Positions 40,553 to 48,753 of a stretch of DNA of 64,000 bases are shown piece by piece. The DNA lies in the NCBI RefSeq assembly GCF_019145205.1, contig NZ_JAHSTT010000006.1:186001-250000 (forward strand). Reading direction: 5' to 3'. This DNA is from Pseudomonas khavaziana. Lineage in GTDB: Bacteria > Pseudomonadota > Gammaproteobacteria > Pseudomonadales > Pseudomonadaceae. The first letter of the stretch is position 1. The number at the start of each line of letters is the position of its first letter. The translations under genes were made by a program, and so were the position numbers. A model generated the notes under the pieces. The model was not told the DNA's origin. It did not search any database and saw only the letters and a list, made by a program, of their open reading frames with translations.

Positions 40553-42568
40553 ATGCAGAGCACGCTGGTTTCAGTGGGATGTACCCGTTTGCACAAGCGC
40601 GACGGCACCTTGGTCGCCTTCGATGCGGACAAAATCCGTCAGGCATTGATCGCGGCGGGCAAGGCTACCGGGGAATATACCGAGGTAGAGGCCCAAGGAT
40701 TGCTGCAGGCGGTACTGGCCCGGCTGGAAGGCTTGTCCAGGCTGCATGTCGAACAAATCCAGGACCGCGTTGAAAGGGTGCTGATGGACGCCGGTTATTT
40801 CCTTTCCATGCGGGCCTACATCGTCTATCGCGAACAACACGGGCGTTTGCGCCGTGATCGGCGGACCCTGGTCGAAGTGGCGACGTCGATGAACGAATAC
40901 CTGGACCGTGAAGACTGGCGGGTCCAGGCCAACGCCAATCAGGGCTACTCCCTGGGCGGGCTGGTGCTGAATGTGTCGGGCAAGGTCACTGCCAACTACT
41001 GGCTGGACGAAGTGTACAGCGAAGCCATTGGCCAGGCCCATCGCGAGGCTGATCTGCATGTGCACGACCTGGACATGCTGGCCGGATATTGCGCCGGCTG
41101 GTCGCTGCGGACCTTGTTGCACGAGGGGCTCAACGGCGTGCCAGGGCGTGTCGAAGCCGGGCCGCCAAAGCACTTGAGCAGTGCCCTGGGGCAGATGGTG
41201 AATTTTCTCGGCACGCTGCAAAACGAATGGGCCGGCGCCCAGGCTTTCAGCTCGTTCGATACCTACCTGGCGCCGTACCTGCGTAAGGATCAATTGAGCT
41301 ATGCGCAGGTTCGCCAGGCGATCCAGGAATTCATCTACAACCTCAACGTACCGTCGCGCTGGGGCACCCAGACCCCGTTCACCAACCTGACCTTCGACTG
41401 GGTGTGCCCGCAGGATCTACGCGAGCAGATCCCCGTCATCGGTGGTGAGGAAATGCCGTTTGCCTACGGCGACCTGCAAGTTGAAATGGATATGCTCAAC
41501 CGCGCCTACATCGAGGTGATGCAAGCCGGTGATGCAAAAGGGCGGGTGTTCACTTTCCCGATCCCGACCTACAACATTACCCATGACTTTCCGTGGGACA
41601 GCGAGAACGCTGATCGCCTGTTCGAAATGACGGCCCGTTACGGCCTGCCGTATTTCCAGAACTTCCTCAATTCCGATCTGCAACCCAATCAGGTGCGGTC
41701 CATGTGCTGCCGGTTGCAGCTGGATGTACGCGAATTGCTCAAGCGCGGCGGCGGTTTGTTTGGCTCGGCGGAACAGACCGGATCGCTGGGCGTGGTAACC
41801 ATCAACTGCGCGCGCCTGGGTTATGTATTCAAGGGCGACACCAGCGGTCTGCTCAAGCGGCTGGACTCGCTGATGGAGTTGGCGATGGAGAGCCTGGAAG
41901 TCAAACGCAAGGTCATTCAGCACCATATGGATGCCGGTTTGTACCCTTATACCAAGCGCTACCTGGGTACCTTGCGCAACCATTTCTCCACCATCGGCCT
42001 CAATGGCCTGCATGAAATGCTGCGCAACTTCACCGCTGACAAAGAGGGCACGCACACCGAACAGGGCCGCCAGTTCGCCCTGAAGCTGCTGGACCATGTG
42101 CGCGCCACATTGCTGCGTTTCCAGGAAGAAACCGGGCACCTCTACAATCTGGAAGCGACCCCGGCGGAAGGCACTACCTATCGTTTCGCCAAGGAAGACC
42201 TCAAGCGTTACCCCGACATCCTCCAGGCCGGCACGCTGCAAGCGCCGTATTACACCAACTCCTCGCAACTGCCGGTGGGCTACACCGACGACCCCTTCGA
42301 AGCCCTGCAACTGCAAGACGAACTGCAATGCAAATACACCGGGGGCACGGTCTTGCATCTGTACATGGCCGAGCGGATTTCCTCGACCCAAGCCTGCAAG
42401 CAACTGGTGCGCAAAGCCCTCGGACGCTTCCGCCTGCCGTACCTGACCGTGACCCCGACGTTCTCCATCTGCCCGGTGCACGGTTACCTCGATGGCGAGC
42501 ACGAGTTCTGTCCCAAATGTGACGAGGTTCTGCTGTTGAAAGAACAGCAACCCGGCACCGCTCATTGA
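40553..42568 (+). CDS. nrdD: Class III ribonucleotide reductase, catalytic part without glycyl-radical domain
   Basis: 671-residue NrdD that reduces ribonucleoside triphosphates without oxygen. It has an ATP-cone at about 1-100, the ten-stranded barrel (VRSMCCRLQLD with the thiyl cysteine region, GSLGVVTINCARLGY) and a C-terminal zinc-ribbon start SICPVHGYLDGEHEFCPKCD. The chain ends ten or so residues later, before the expected RVxGY glycyl-radical loop, which is instead encoded by the separate gene at 42601. GGAGG six bases before ATG supports the start. The stop and the next gene are in different frames. Confidence 0.93.
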   Translation: MQSTLVSVGCTRLHKRDGTLVAFDADKIRQALIAAGKATGEYTEVEAQGLLQAVLARLEGLSRLHVEQIQDRVERVLMDAGYFLSMRAYIVYREQHGRLRRDRRTLVEVATSMNEYLDREDWRVQANANQGYSLGGLVLNVSGKVTANYWLDEVYSEAIGQAHREADLHVHDLDMLAGYCAGWSLRTLLHEGLNGVPGRVEAGPPKHLSSALGQMVNFLGTLQNEWAGAQAFSSFDTYLAPYLRKDQLSYAQVRQAIQEFIYNLNVPSRWGTQTPFTNLTFDWVCPQDLREQIPVIGGEEMPFAYGDLQVEMDMLNRAYIEVMQAGDAKGRVFTFPIPTYNITHDFPWDSENADRLFEMTARYGLPYFQNFLNSDLQPNQVRSMCCRLQLDVRELLKRGGGLFGSAEQTGSLGVVTINCARLGYVFKGDTSGLLKRLDSLMELAMESLEVKRKVIQHHMDAGLYPYTKRYLGTLRNHFSTIGLNGLHEMLRNFTADKEGTHTEQGRQFALKLLDHVRATLLRFQEETGHLYNLEATPAEGTTYRFAKEDLKRYPDILQAGTLQAPYYTNSSQLPVGYTDDPFEALQLQDELQCKYTGGTVLHLYMAERISSTQACKQLVRKALGRFRLPYLTVTPTFSICPVHGYLDGEHEFCPKCDEVLLLKEQQPGTAH

Positions 42569-42600
42569 TTTCGATCCACTCAATCGCAAGGAGCTTCACC

Positions 42601-42768
42601 ATGACTGCATCGCAAACACTGCCCCAGGCTCAACGTCAACGCTGCGAAGTCTGGACTCGGGTAATGGGTTATCACCGTCCGGTATCGGCGTTCAATCCGG
42701 GCAAACAGTCCGAGCACCACGAGCGGGTGCACTTTACTGAAAGCGCGGCGCTGGCCGCTCGCCAATGA
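42601..42768 (+). CDS. Stand-alone glycyl-radical domain of NrdD
   Basis: 55-residue protein whose centre EVWTRVMGYHRPVSAFNPGK is the glycyl-radical loop of class III ribonucleotide reductase; Gly23 in RVMGY (20-24) would hold the radical. Its own AAGGAG lies seven bases before the ATG. The ORF starts 32 bp after the nrdD stop and in another frame, and its stop overlaps nrdG as ATGA. NrdD (671) plus this protein (55) gives 726, close to the single-chain E. coli enzyme (712). It should join NrdD as a separate subunit and be activated by NrdG. Whether this split is already described for pseudomonads I cannot check here. Confidence 0.85.
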   Translation: MTASQTLPQAQRQRCEVWTRVMGYHRPVSAFNPGKQSEHHERVHFTESAALAARQ

Positions 42769-43460
42769 GTCGAACGCTGCGGGTTGGGGGCATGGTGCCC
42801 CTGACCACCATCGACTATCCGGGGCTGCTCGCCTGTGTGTTGTTTTGCCAGGGGTGCGCCTGGCGTTGTCGTTACTGCCATAACCCGCAGTTGATCCCGC
42901 CTCGCGGCACCGACGAAGTCGATTGGCGGCGGGTGTTGGCGTTCCTGCAACGCCGGCAGGACCTGCTCGATGCGGTGGTGTTCAGCGGCGGTGAGCCAGC
43001 CTTGCAAGAGGGTTTACTTGACGCCATGGACGAAGTGCGGGCGATGGGCTTTCGCATCGGTCTTCACAGTGCCGGCATCAAGCCAACAGCCTTTGCCAAG
43101 GCGCTGACCGGTGCCGATTGGGTCGGTTTCGATGTCAAGGCGTTGCCCGAGGATTGCCAGGCAATCACTCGGGTCGAAGGCAGTGGAGCGGCGAACTGGC
43201 GCAGCCTTGAACATCTTCTGGCCAGTGGTGTGGACTACGAATGCCGTACTACCGTGCATTGGCATCTGTTCAAGCCGGCAGGTCTGTTGACCCTGGCGCA
43301 GCGCTTGGGTGAACTGGGGGTCAAACGCTTTGCCGTGCAGCTGGTACGCACCGAGCAGATGTTTGATCCTCAGCTGCCGAGTGTGCTGGCACCTGCCTTG
43401 CTTGCGGATCTTTGGGCGGCCATGCGCGCGTTGTTTCCAGCGTTCGTGTTGCGGGGGTAA
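42765..43460 (+). CDS. nrdG: Anaerobic ribonucleotide reductase activating enzyme
   Basis: 231-residue radical SAM activase that puts the radical on the NrdD glycine. The cluster motif is CAWRCRYC (Cys31, Cys35, Cys38), followed by FSGGEPALQ. N-terminal GGMVPLTTIDYPG is characteristic of this activase group. It overlaps the glycyl-radical-domain gene by 4 bp, which fixes the stoichiometry of the three proteins through coupled translation. Confidence 0.94.
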   Translation: MSRTLRVGGMVPLTTIDYPGLLACVLFCQGCAWRCRYCHNPQLIPPRGTDEVDWRRVLAFLQRRQDLLDAVVFSGGEPALQEGLLDAMDEVRAMGFRIGLHSAGIKPTAFAKALTGADWVGFDVKALPEDCQAITRVEGSGAANWRSLEHLLASGVDYECRTTVHWHLFKPAGLLTLAQRLGELGVKRFAVQLVRTEQMFDPQLPSVLAPALLADLWAAMRALFPAFVLRG

Positions 43461-43499
43461 TCGAGGCGACGGATAAAACCTTTATTCGAGGTTGATAGC

Positions 43500-43513
43500 T
43501 TGATATCCGTCAA
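43500..43513 (+). promoter_or_regulatory. ANR/DNR box upstream of the DUF3079 gene
   Basis: TTGATATCCGTCAA matches the FNR-type consensus with one change. A weak -10 (TAGGTT, 43535-43540) follows, so transcription could start near 43548, 26 bases before the ATG. Confidence 0.75.
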
Positions 43514-43573
43514 GGATGGCTTCGCACGGAAGCTGTAGGTTGTAAAAACGCCTCTCAATGATTGGAGATCGGC

Positions 43574-43789
43574 ATGGCCAAGCACTTCCCCGTCAACCCC
43601 AGCCACCCCGAACGAATCTGTTGGGGGTGCGACCGCTATTGCCCGGCCAAGTCATTGGCGTGCGGCAATGGCTCCGAGCGTACGATGCACCCAGCCGAAC
43701 TGTTTGGTGAAGATTGGTGCGCGCCCGGTGATTGGGGGATCGAGCGATCTATCGTCACCGACAAGGCGGCGGATGAAAGCCAGTCGTAG
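43574..43789 (+). CDS. Small Cys-rich DUF3079 protein
   Basis: 71-residue soluble protein with five cysteines: Cys16, Cys19, Cys23, Cys30 (CxxC-x3-C-x6-C in ICWGCDRYCPAKSLACGNG) and Cys49 in DWCAPGDWG. I recognise the family as DUF3079, function unknown. The pattern suggests zinc or Fe-S binding. GGAG lies nine bases before ATG 43574. An FNR-type box upstream and position after nrdG suggest it is made in anaerobic cells. It ends 37 bp before the convergent MFS gene. Confidence 0.82.
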   Translation: MAKHFPVNPSHPERICWGCDRYCPAKSLACGNGSERTMHPAELFGEDWCAPGDWGIERSIVTDKAADESQS

Positions 43790-43826
43790 GTCACCGCTCT
43801 CGGCAACCCTCGGACCGCAGGCTTTT

Positions 43827-44996
43827 TTACGATGGTCTCAGCTTGCTTTTCATCTGCAGGGCAAGTATGCCGATGGCCACCAACGCAGCACCTACGCCCG
43901 CAATCGGAATAAAGGCGAGCCCGAAACGGGTAATGATCCAGCCTGCGCCGATGCCACCCAATGCGGTGCCTAAGTTGAACGAAGCAATATTGAGTCCTGA
44001 AGCCACGCTACTGGATTGCGGAACATAGTGGTGTGCCAGGCGCAGCAGGCGCAGGGTCGACATGGTCACTATGGCGAAGAACACCACACCCAATAACCCC
44101 ACCAGCATTAACGTGGCGATCAGCGAATCGCCCCACACGTACAAGCTCAACAGGTTAAGCATCAACGCTGTCAACCCACCGAGCAAACATCGATCGGCGT
44201 CGAATGCATCGACGAGATAGCCGCCAAGCAAATTACCGAGAATGGAGCAGACACCGAACACCAGCATCGCCAGGCTCAGAATTTGCGGCTGCACACGGGT
44301 GATATCCAGCAGGAACGGCGACACGAAGGTAAAGAATGAAAAAGTCGCCACGCTCACCAGCATCGCGATCGTGGCCGCCACCAACAGTTCGCGGTGCAAG
44401 AGGGCCGCGAGGCTTTGTTTCAGGTCTGTGGCTTGGTGGGTCGAGCAAAGGCGGCGCTGACGCATCAGAAGCGCCAGGCCTGCGGTGCTGATGAGGCCCA
44501 GGCCACCGATGGCCAGGAACACTATGCGCCATGACCAGTAGCTGCCGAGGAAGGTGCCGATAGGCACGCCAAAGGCGATCGAAAGGGTCAGCCCCGTCCA
44601 CACCAGCGATAGCGCTCGCCCTGCGCGCATCGGGTCGACCAGTTTGACCGCGGCGTTGGAGGCCACGGCCATGAATACCCCATGGGCCAGGCCGATAATG
44701 AAACGTACGCCATGCAGGGTCAGAATATCAGGTGCCAGGCTGATGACCACGCTGCCAGCGGCAAGCACGCCGAGGGTCAGCAGCAATACGGTTTTGTCGC
44801 GCCAGTTGGCCAACAAGGCCGTGATGATCGGGGCGCCAATGGCGGCGCCCAAGGCATAGGCCGCGACGGCTGTGCCGACGTGCGAGATGGACTCATGCAG
44901 ATCCACCGAGATGGCCGACACCAGGCCGGCCACGACGAACTCGGATAAACCGAATGTAAAAGTGCAGAGCGAAAAAATATAAATGACGGCTGGCAT
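43827..44996 (-). CDS. Major facilitator transporter, DHA1 (AraJ-like) group
   Basis: 389-residue, 12-helix major facilitator. FGLSEFVVAGLVSAISVDL at the start, and the motif A loop region NWRDKTVLLLTLG, are typical of DHA1 efflux proteins such as AraJ. The inner segment FIIGLAHGVFMAVASNAAVKL and FGVPIGTFLGSYWSWRIVF fit the same group. Substrate unknown. Start is ATG 44996 with AGGAG upstream. It lies 295 bp from the LysR gene on the same strand; that gap (44997-45291) holds no gene that I can see. Confidence 0.85.
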   Translation of the reverse strand: MPAVIYIFSLCTFTFGLSEFVVAGLVSAISVDLHESISHVGTAVAAYALGAAIGAPIITALLANWRDKTVLLLTLGVLAAGSVVISLAPDILTLHGVRFIIGLAHGVFMAVASNAAVKLVDPMRAGRALSLVWTGLTLSIAFGVPIGTFLGSYWSWRIVFLAIGGLGLISTAGLALLMRQRRLCSTHQATDLKQSLAALLHRELLVAATIAMLVSVATFSFFTFVSPFLLDITRVQPQILSLAMLVFGVCSILGNLLGGYLVDAFDADRCLLGGLTALMLNLLSLYVWGDSLIATLMLVGLLGVVFFAIVTMSTLRLLRLAHHYVPQSSSVASGLNIASFNLGTALGGIGAGWIITRFGLAFIPIAGVGAALVAIGILALQMKSKLRPS

Positions 44997-45291
44997 TCAG
45001 CGTCTCCTTGTCGGTGCATGAATCGGGGATCCTGCCGGTGCAAGTGCACTAAGTTGGCGTCGTCATGAACCGACTACCGTGGTGATGCCCGGAACTCGTT
45101 CTTGCAAAAGTGGCGGTGATAGTGCGGTGCTGACAGGGAGATGAGAAATACTATAAAAGTCTCTGTCTAAGACTATTGTCGGGCATTAGTCACGTGTTGA
45201 TGACAGGAGTATCAATCCCGGGTGAACGGTTTGGTTAGTTGTAACACGTAGCAGGGTGGTGTATCGCGGGGGAGGGGGGGCACGAATATAA

Positions 45292-46221
45292 CTAACTAAG
45301 ATGCTCCCCCTCAACCTGGGAAACGGCATTGAAATCGAGCATGGAAATGAAACTGTCCATCAACGGTGATTCGTTGTGGGTGTTCCAGCTCATGTACAGG
45401 CCGATTGCCGGGTTGGGGGAGGCGGTCACGGGGTAAATCCGGCGGAACAGGACCTTGTCGCGCATGATTGAGTTGGCAATCGACTCAGGTACCAGGGCGA
45501 CGCCGAAACCACAGGCCACCAAGCCGATCAGGGTATGGATCTGCGCGGCCTCCTGCACCACCCTGGGGTAAAAACCAGCGGCTTCACACAAGGCGATAAG
45601 CTGACTGTGATAGCCGGTACCCAGGGCTTCTGGGGTGAATACGAAGTCTTCCCCGGCGAAATCCCTCAAGTCGATCTGACCTTGCTTGACCTTGGGGTGA
45701 TGGGCGGGCAGCGCCATCACTATCTCTTCATCCAGTAACAGGCGTGACTCGACGTTTTCTGCCGAGATCGGCAACTTGCGCATGAAGGCAATATCCGCTT
45801 CTCCCGACAGAATGGCCTTGGCCTGGCTGGAAGAGGGCATCTCCTTGATGATCAACTGGACTTTGGGGTAGGTCTCGCGGAACTGGCGCAGGGTACTGAG
45901 CAGTGACTCGTAGTAGGCGATCGATACCGCAGTCACCGTGAGTTTGCCGGCAATTCCCTCGGACACTTGGCGGGCATGTTCTATGCCCAGTTCCAATTCC
46001 TTCAAGGTGCTGTAGGCCGCGCTCAGGAATGCGCCGCCGGCCGGGGTCAGCTTGACCCCGCGTTTATTGCGGGTGAACAGACTGAACCCCAGCTTGTCTT
46101 CCAGGCGATTGATGGCCTGGCTCAATGGCGGCTGCGCCATGTGCAGGCGAATGGCGGCCTTGTGGAAATGCAACTCTTCAGCCACGGCGATAAATTGGCG
46201 CAGCAGGCGGGTTTCGATCAT
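45292..46221 (-). CDS. LysR-family transcriptional regulator
   Basis: 309-residue LysR regulator with N-terminal HTH (LLRQFIAVAEELHFHKAAIRL, read across AQPPLSQAINRLE) and a substrate-binding domain. The sequence FTRNKRGVKLTPAG is the usual wing end. ATG 46221 is the first one before MIETRLLRQF; the frame continues upstream without support. It is divergent from the SDR gene (46402), its likely target. Ligand unknown; the neighbouring MFS gene could also be regulated. Confidence 0.87.
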   Translation of the reverse strand: MIETRLLRQFIAVAEELHFHKAAIRLHMAQPPLSQAINRLEDKLGFSLFTRNKRGVKLTPAGGAFLSAAYSTLKELELGIEHARQVSEGIAGKLTVTAVSIAYYESLLSTLRQFRETYPKVQLIIKEMPSSSQAKAILSGEADIAFMRKLPISAENVESRLLLDEEIVMALPAHHPKVKQGQIDLRDFAGEDFVFTPEALGTGYHSQLIALCEAAGFYPRVVQEAAQIHTLIGLVACGFGVALVPESIANSIMRDKVLFRRIYPVTASPNPAIGLYMSWNTHNESPLMDSFISMLDFNAVSQVEGEHLS

Positions 46222-46401
46222 TTCTTCTGTTCCTTCAATTGAACTGATCAGTGGACTGGGGCTGCAATGGTACCTCATCAAGGATGACACGGATTTAACA
46301 TCAACTTGATATGCGCCGAGTATCAACTTGCGCCGCCGTTAGTATTAAACAGCGTAGATAGACCTTGTTAAGGTGAGGGGGCACTCAAGAGGAAATAACC
46401 A

Positions 46402-47247
46402 ATGAACTTTACAGGAAAGACTGCCGTTGTAACCGGCGCTGGCCGGGGGTTGGGTTTTAGTTACGCGCAAGCGTTAGCCTCGCTGGGCGCCAATGTGGTG
46501 ATCAGTGATATCGGCGCCGATAAGCTCGGCGCGGGGGGCGATGGCTCCATCGCCATGCAGGCTGCTAAAACCCTCAGTGACCAGGGTTTAAACGTGATAG
46601 GGCACCATGGCGACCTGTCCAGCGAACAAGGTTGCGAGCAACTGGTGGCAACGGCCATCGAGGCGTATGGCCAACTCGATATTTTGATTCACAACGCCGG
46701 TTGGGTCGGCTACCAATCTATTGAAGAAGCCGATGCAACCTTCATAGGCCGTGCGGTGGATATCAATATCTATACACCCGTGTGGCTATGCAAACATGCC
46801 TGGAAATACCTCAAGCAATCTGCTGCCGCACGGGTCGTGCTGACGTCATCCGACCGTGCGATGTACCAGCAATATGCCCAACCGGGCCTGGTGGCGTATG
46901 CCGCCGGCAAGATGGCACAACTGGGCATCATGAATGCGTTGAGCATGGAGGGCGCGCAAGCAGGCATCCTGGTCAATGCGGTATCCCCAGTGGCCAAGAC
47001 CCGCATGTGGGGCGTGATGGGCGAACCGGAGAATCTCAAGCCTGAATGGGTCACGCCTGGCGTGGTGTTCCTGGCGTCGCAGCACTGTCAGGACTCCGCT
47101 TATGTGCTGCGCGCCAGCAATGGTCAGTTTACGGCGACGCGGTTTGTCGAAAACCCAGGCGTCGACTACCCCGTCGACCTGGCCCGAGTGAAGGCCACCA
47201 GCGCCGAACAAGTTGCCCGGCTTTGGGATCAAATCAAGGCGTGTTGA
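46402..47247 (+). CDS. Short-chain dehydrogenase/reductase
   Basis: 281-residue Rossmann oxidoreductase. Cofactor motif TGAGRGLG (about 11-18), HNAGW near 98, catalytic serine in VLTSSDRA and YAAGK (Tyr/Lys) follow. The long loop after SDIGADKLGAGGDGS resembles the hydroxyacyl-CoA dehydrogenase type of SDR, so an acyl-CoA or steroid-like substrate is possible. Substrate unknown. It is divergent from a LysR gene 180 bp away. Confidence 0.85.
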   Translation: MNFTGKTAVVTGAGRGLGFSYAQALASLGANVVISDIGADKLGAGGDGSIAMQAAKTLSDQGLNVIGHHGDLSSEQGCEQLVATAIEAYGQLDILIHNAGWVGYQSIEEADATFIGRAVDINIYTPVWLCKHAWKYLKQSAAARVVLTSSDRAMYQQYAQPGLVAYAAGKMAQLGIMNALSMEGAQAGILVNAVSPVAKTRMWGVMGEPENLKPEWVTPGVVFLASQHCQDSAYVLRASNGQFTATRFVENPGVDYPVDLARVKATSAEQVARLWDQIKAC

Positions 47248-47329
47248 ATATTTCTGCTCAGGAAGAGCTCCATCTGTATTCACCGTGCCAGGCCGATCTG
47301 GATGAAAGCCCGTCTGGGATGACATCCAT

Positions 47330-47670
47330 CGCTGTAAAAGCGGAATCCTAATTGGCCGCTACCGCAGCAATGGATATGTACTCGGGTTGTTGGGGTGTTG
47401 GGGCGAGTACATATCCGTTGCTCAGGTAACGGCCACTATAGGTTCCGCCCTTACGGCGGCTCACTTTGCAAAAGCGGCAAAGTAAGCAAAACGCTCTTGC
47501 CCCACCACTCGGCACCTCGCCTAGGCTCGGTGTGCCCTCTCTCCGGCTTGAATCCGTGGGCCGCCGTCCTGCCGGGTTACCCACGGCTTCAAGCCTGCGT
47601 TCGGCCAGCGTGGTTTAACGGGGCGCCTGAGATCAAGATCAAAAGCGACTCGCTGCGCATCGCAGATACG
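47330..47670 (-). repeat. Composite intergenic repeat, copy C (different core, head-to-head fragment)
   Basis: The main part (47404-47670) is inverted like copy B. The flanks match the other copies, but the core is different: GGCTTGAATCCGTGGG (47545-47560) pairs with CCCACGGCTTCAAGCC (47580-47595) at 15 of 16 positions. A short direct fragment (47330-47385) with GGATATGTACTCGG faces it, a head-to-head junction. The 801-bp gap 47248-48048 holds this repeat, the REP pair below, and no gene that I can see. Confidence 0.83.
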
Positions 47671-47691
47671 CTGGCGGCGCTTCTGCTTTTC

Positions 47692-47791
47692 TGTAGGAGC
47701 GAGCTTGCTCGCGAAAAACCTGAGAACGCCGCGTTCTTTCTAGTTTCCCGCGTCATCGTTAACGACCTTCGCGGGCAAGCCCGCTCCCACA
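47692..47791. repeat. Pair of inverted REP elements (BIME)
   Basis: TGTAGGAGCGAGCTTGCTCG at 47692 and TTCGCGGGCAAGCCCGCTCC at 47768 are opposite-facing Pseudomonas REP half-sites about 50 bp apart. Further degenerate copies (CCGCCACAGGAGCAAGCTCC, about 47832) follow. Confidence 0.8.
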
Positions 47792-48048
47792 GGGGTACGC
47801 GCAAGCTTCAACGATCAGGTCGGCTATAAGGCCGCCACAGGAGCAAGCTCCCTAGTTTGCTGCGCGACAGCGTCACATCGAAGATGTGGTGGGGACTCCC
47901 ACATTTGACCGAGGCGTGTCACGTAGATGCCTGTCGATTATGAGGCTACAACGCCTGTTCCTGTATGAAGCGCACAGGGTAGCCAATACAATCGGTGATT
48001 TTCTGACCTGAAGACTTTAAAAGCACGGAATCACCAGGGATACGACTG

Positions 48049-48753
48049 TTGGATAATGAATTGGATATCGCTGAACGTTATGGACTGTTTTGGGCATTAA
48101 GCTTAGTGACGGAGGACGACGGGACGCCAATAGCAGACGGTACTTACATTTACCAGCCTGAGCGATTCTCTGAGACCTTCTGGGTTCTCTTCGAAAAACT
48201 TCAGCAGCTCAATGACTACTGCTTCCTGCAGCTCGTGACTGTCGATCAGCACCACTCGACACTCGTCGATCAGCGCGAGTCGTACATGGCGGGCTCTGGT
48301 CCCGGCGCTGAAGCGCTGGACTGGCTCGATGACCAGATTCCACGCTGGGAAGACAATCTGACCGTAGTCACTCAGGCGACCTCCATTGTGTTGCTATGCA
48401 GCTTTGTGGAGTGGGGGCTGAAGCGTGTGGTGAAGGATCTGTATGGAGCGATTGCGCGCAAACCTTCCGGGTCTCGCGTGAGCGATATCCAGTTCCTTTT
48501 GGAGCACCTTGAATCCTCAGGACTGCCTTATGTGGTAGATGCGCAAGTCCTGCATACCGTTCACAGCTTTCGAGGCATTAGAAATGCTTTTGCTCATGGT
48601 GAGTGGGCCGCTATCGAAGAGCAGCTATCCAATGTTTCGCTACGCGACTGTTTCGAAAACGTTTCACAACTGTTTGCGTGTTTAGAGGCAGCCTCGTGGG
48701 ACGGTCCCTGGAGGAGCGACGTCTTGTCGTCATCCAAGCCTCCTGCTCCGTAG
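48049..48753 (+). CDS. Hypothetical protein with HEPN-like motif
   Basis: 234-residue protein of no family I can name. From about residue 150, SFRGIRNAFAHGEW contains an R-x4-H motif (RNAFAH) like the active site of HEPN RNases. The N-terminal half is acidic, and a hydrophobic helix (ATSIVLLCSFVEWGLKRVV) precedes the motif. The first in-frame start is TTG 48049; no ATG lies nearby and the ribosome site is weak (AGGGA), so the start is uncertain. Its 3' end overlaps the convergent hydrolase by 24 bp. No antitoxin or nucleotidyltransferase partner is adjacent, so a toxin role is speculative. Confidence 0.6.
   Translation: MDNELDIAERYGLFWALSLVTEDDGTPIADGTYIYQPERFSETFWVLFEKLQQLNDYCFLQLVTVDQHHSTLVDQRESYMAGSGPGAEALDWLDDQIPRWEDNLTVVTQATSIVLLCSFVEWGLKRVVKDLYGAIARKPSGSRVSDIQFLLEHLESSGLPYVVDAQVLHTVHSFRGIRNAFAHGEWAAIEEQLSNVSLRDCFENVSQLFACLEAASWDGPWRSDVLSSSKPPAP

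Noticed and set aside
42566..42601. nrdD stop as a recoded TGA or a frameshift into the glycyl-radical frame
   Set aside because: The two genes are in different frames with a 32-bp gap holding a strong ribosome site, so stop readthrough cannot join them. A sequencing error is less likely because the gap is non-coding in style.
46300..46320. FNR-type box upstream of the SDR gene (ATCAACTTGAT)
   Set aside because: The half-sites are in the wrong order and spacing for TTGAT-N4-ATCAA.
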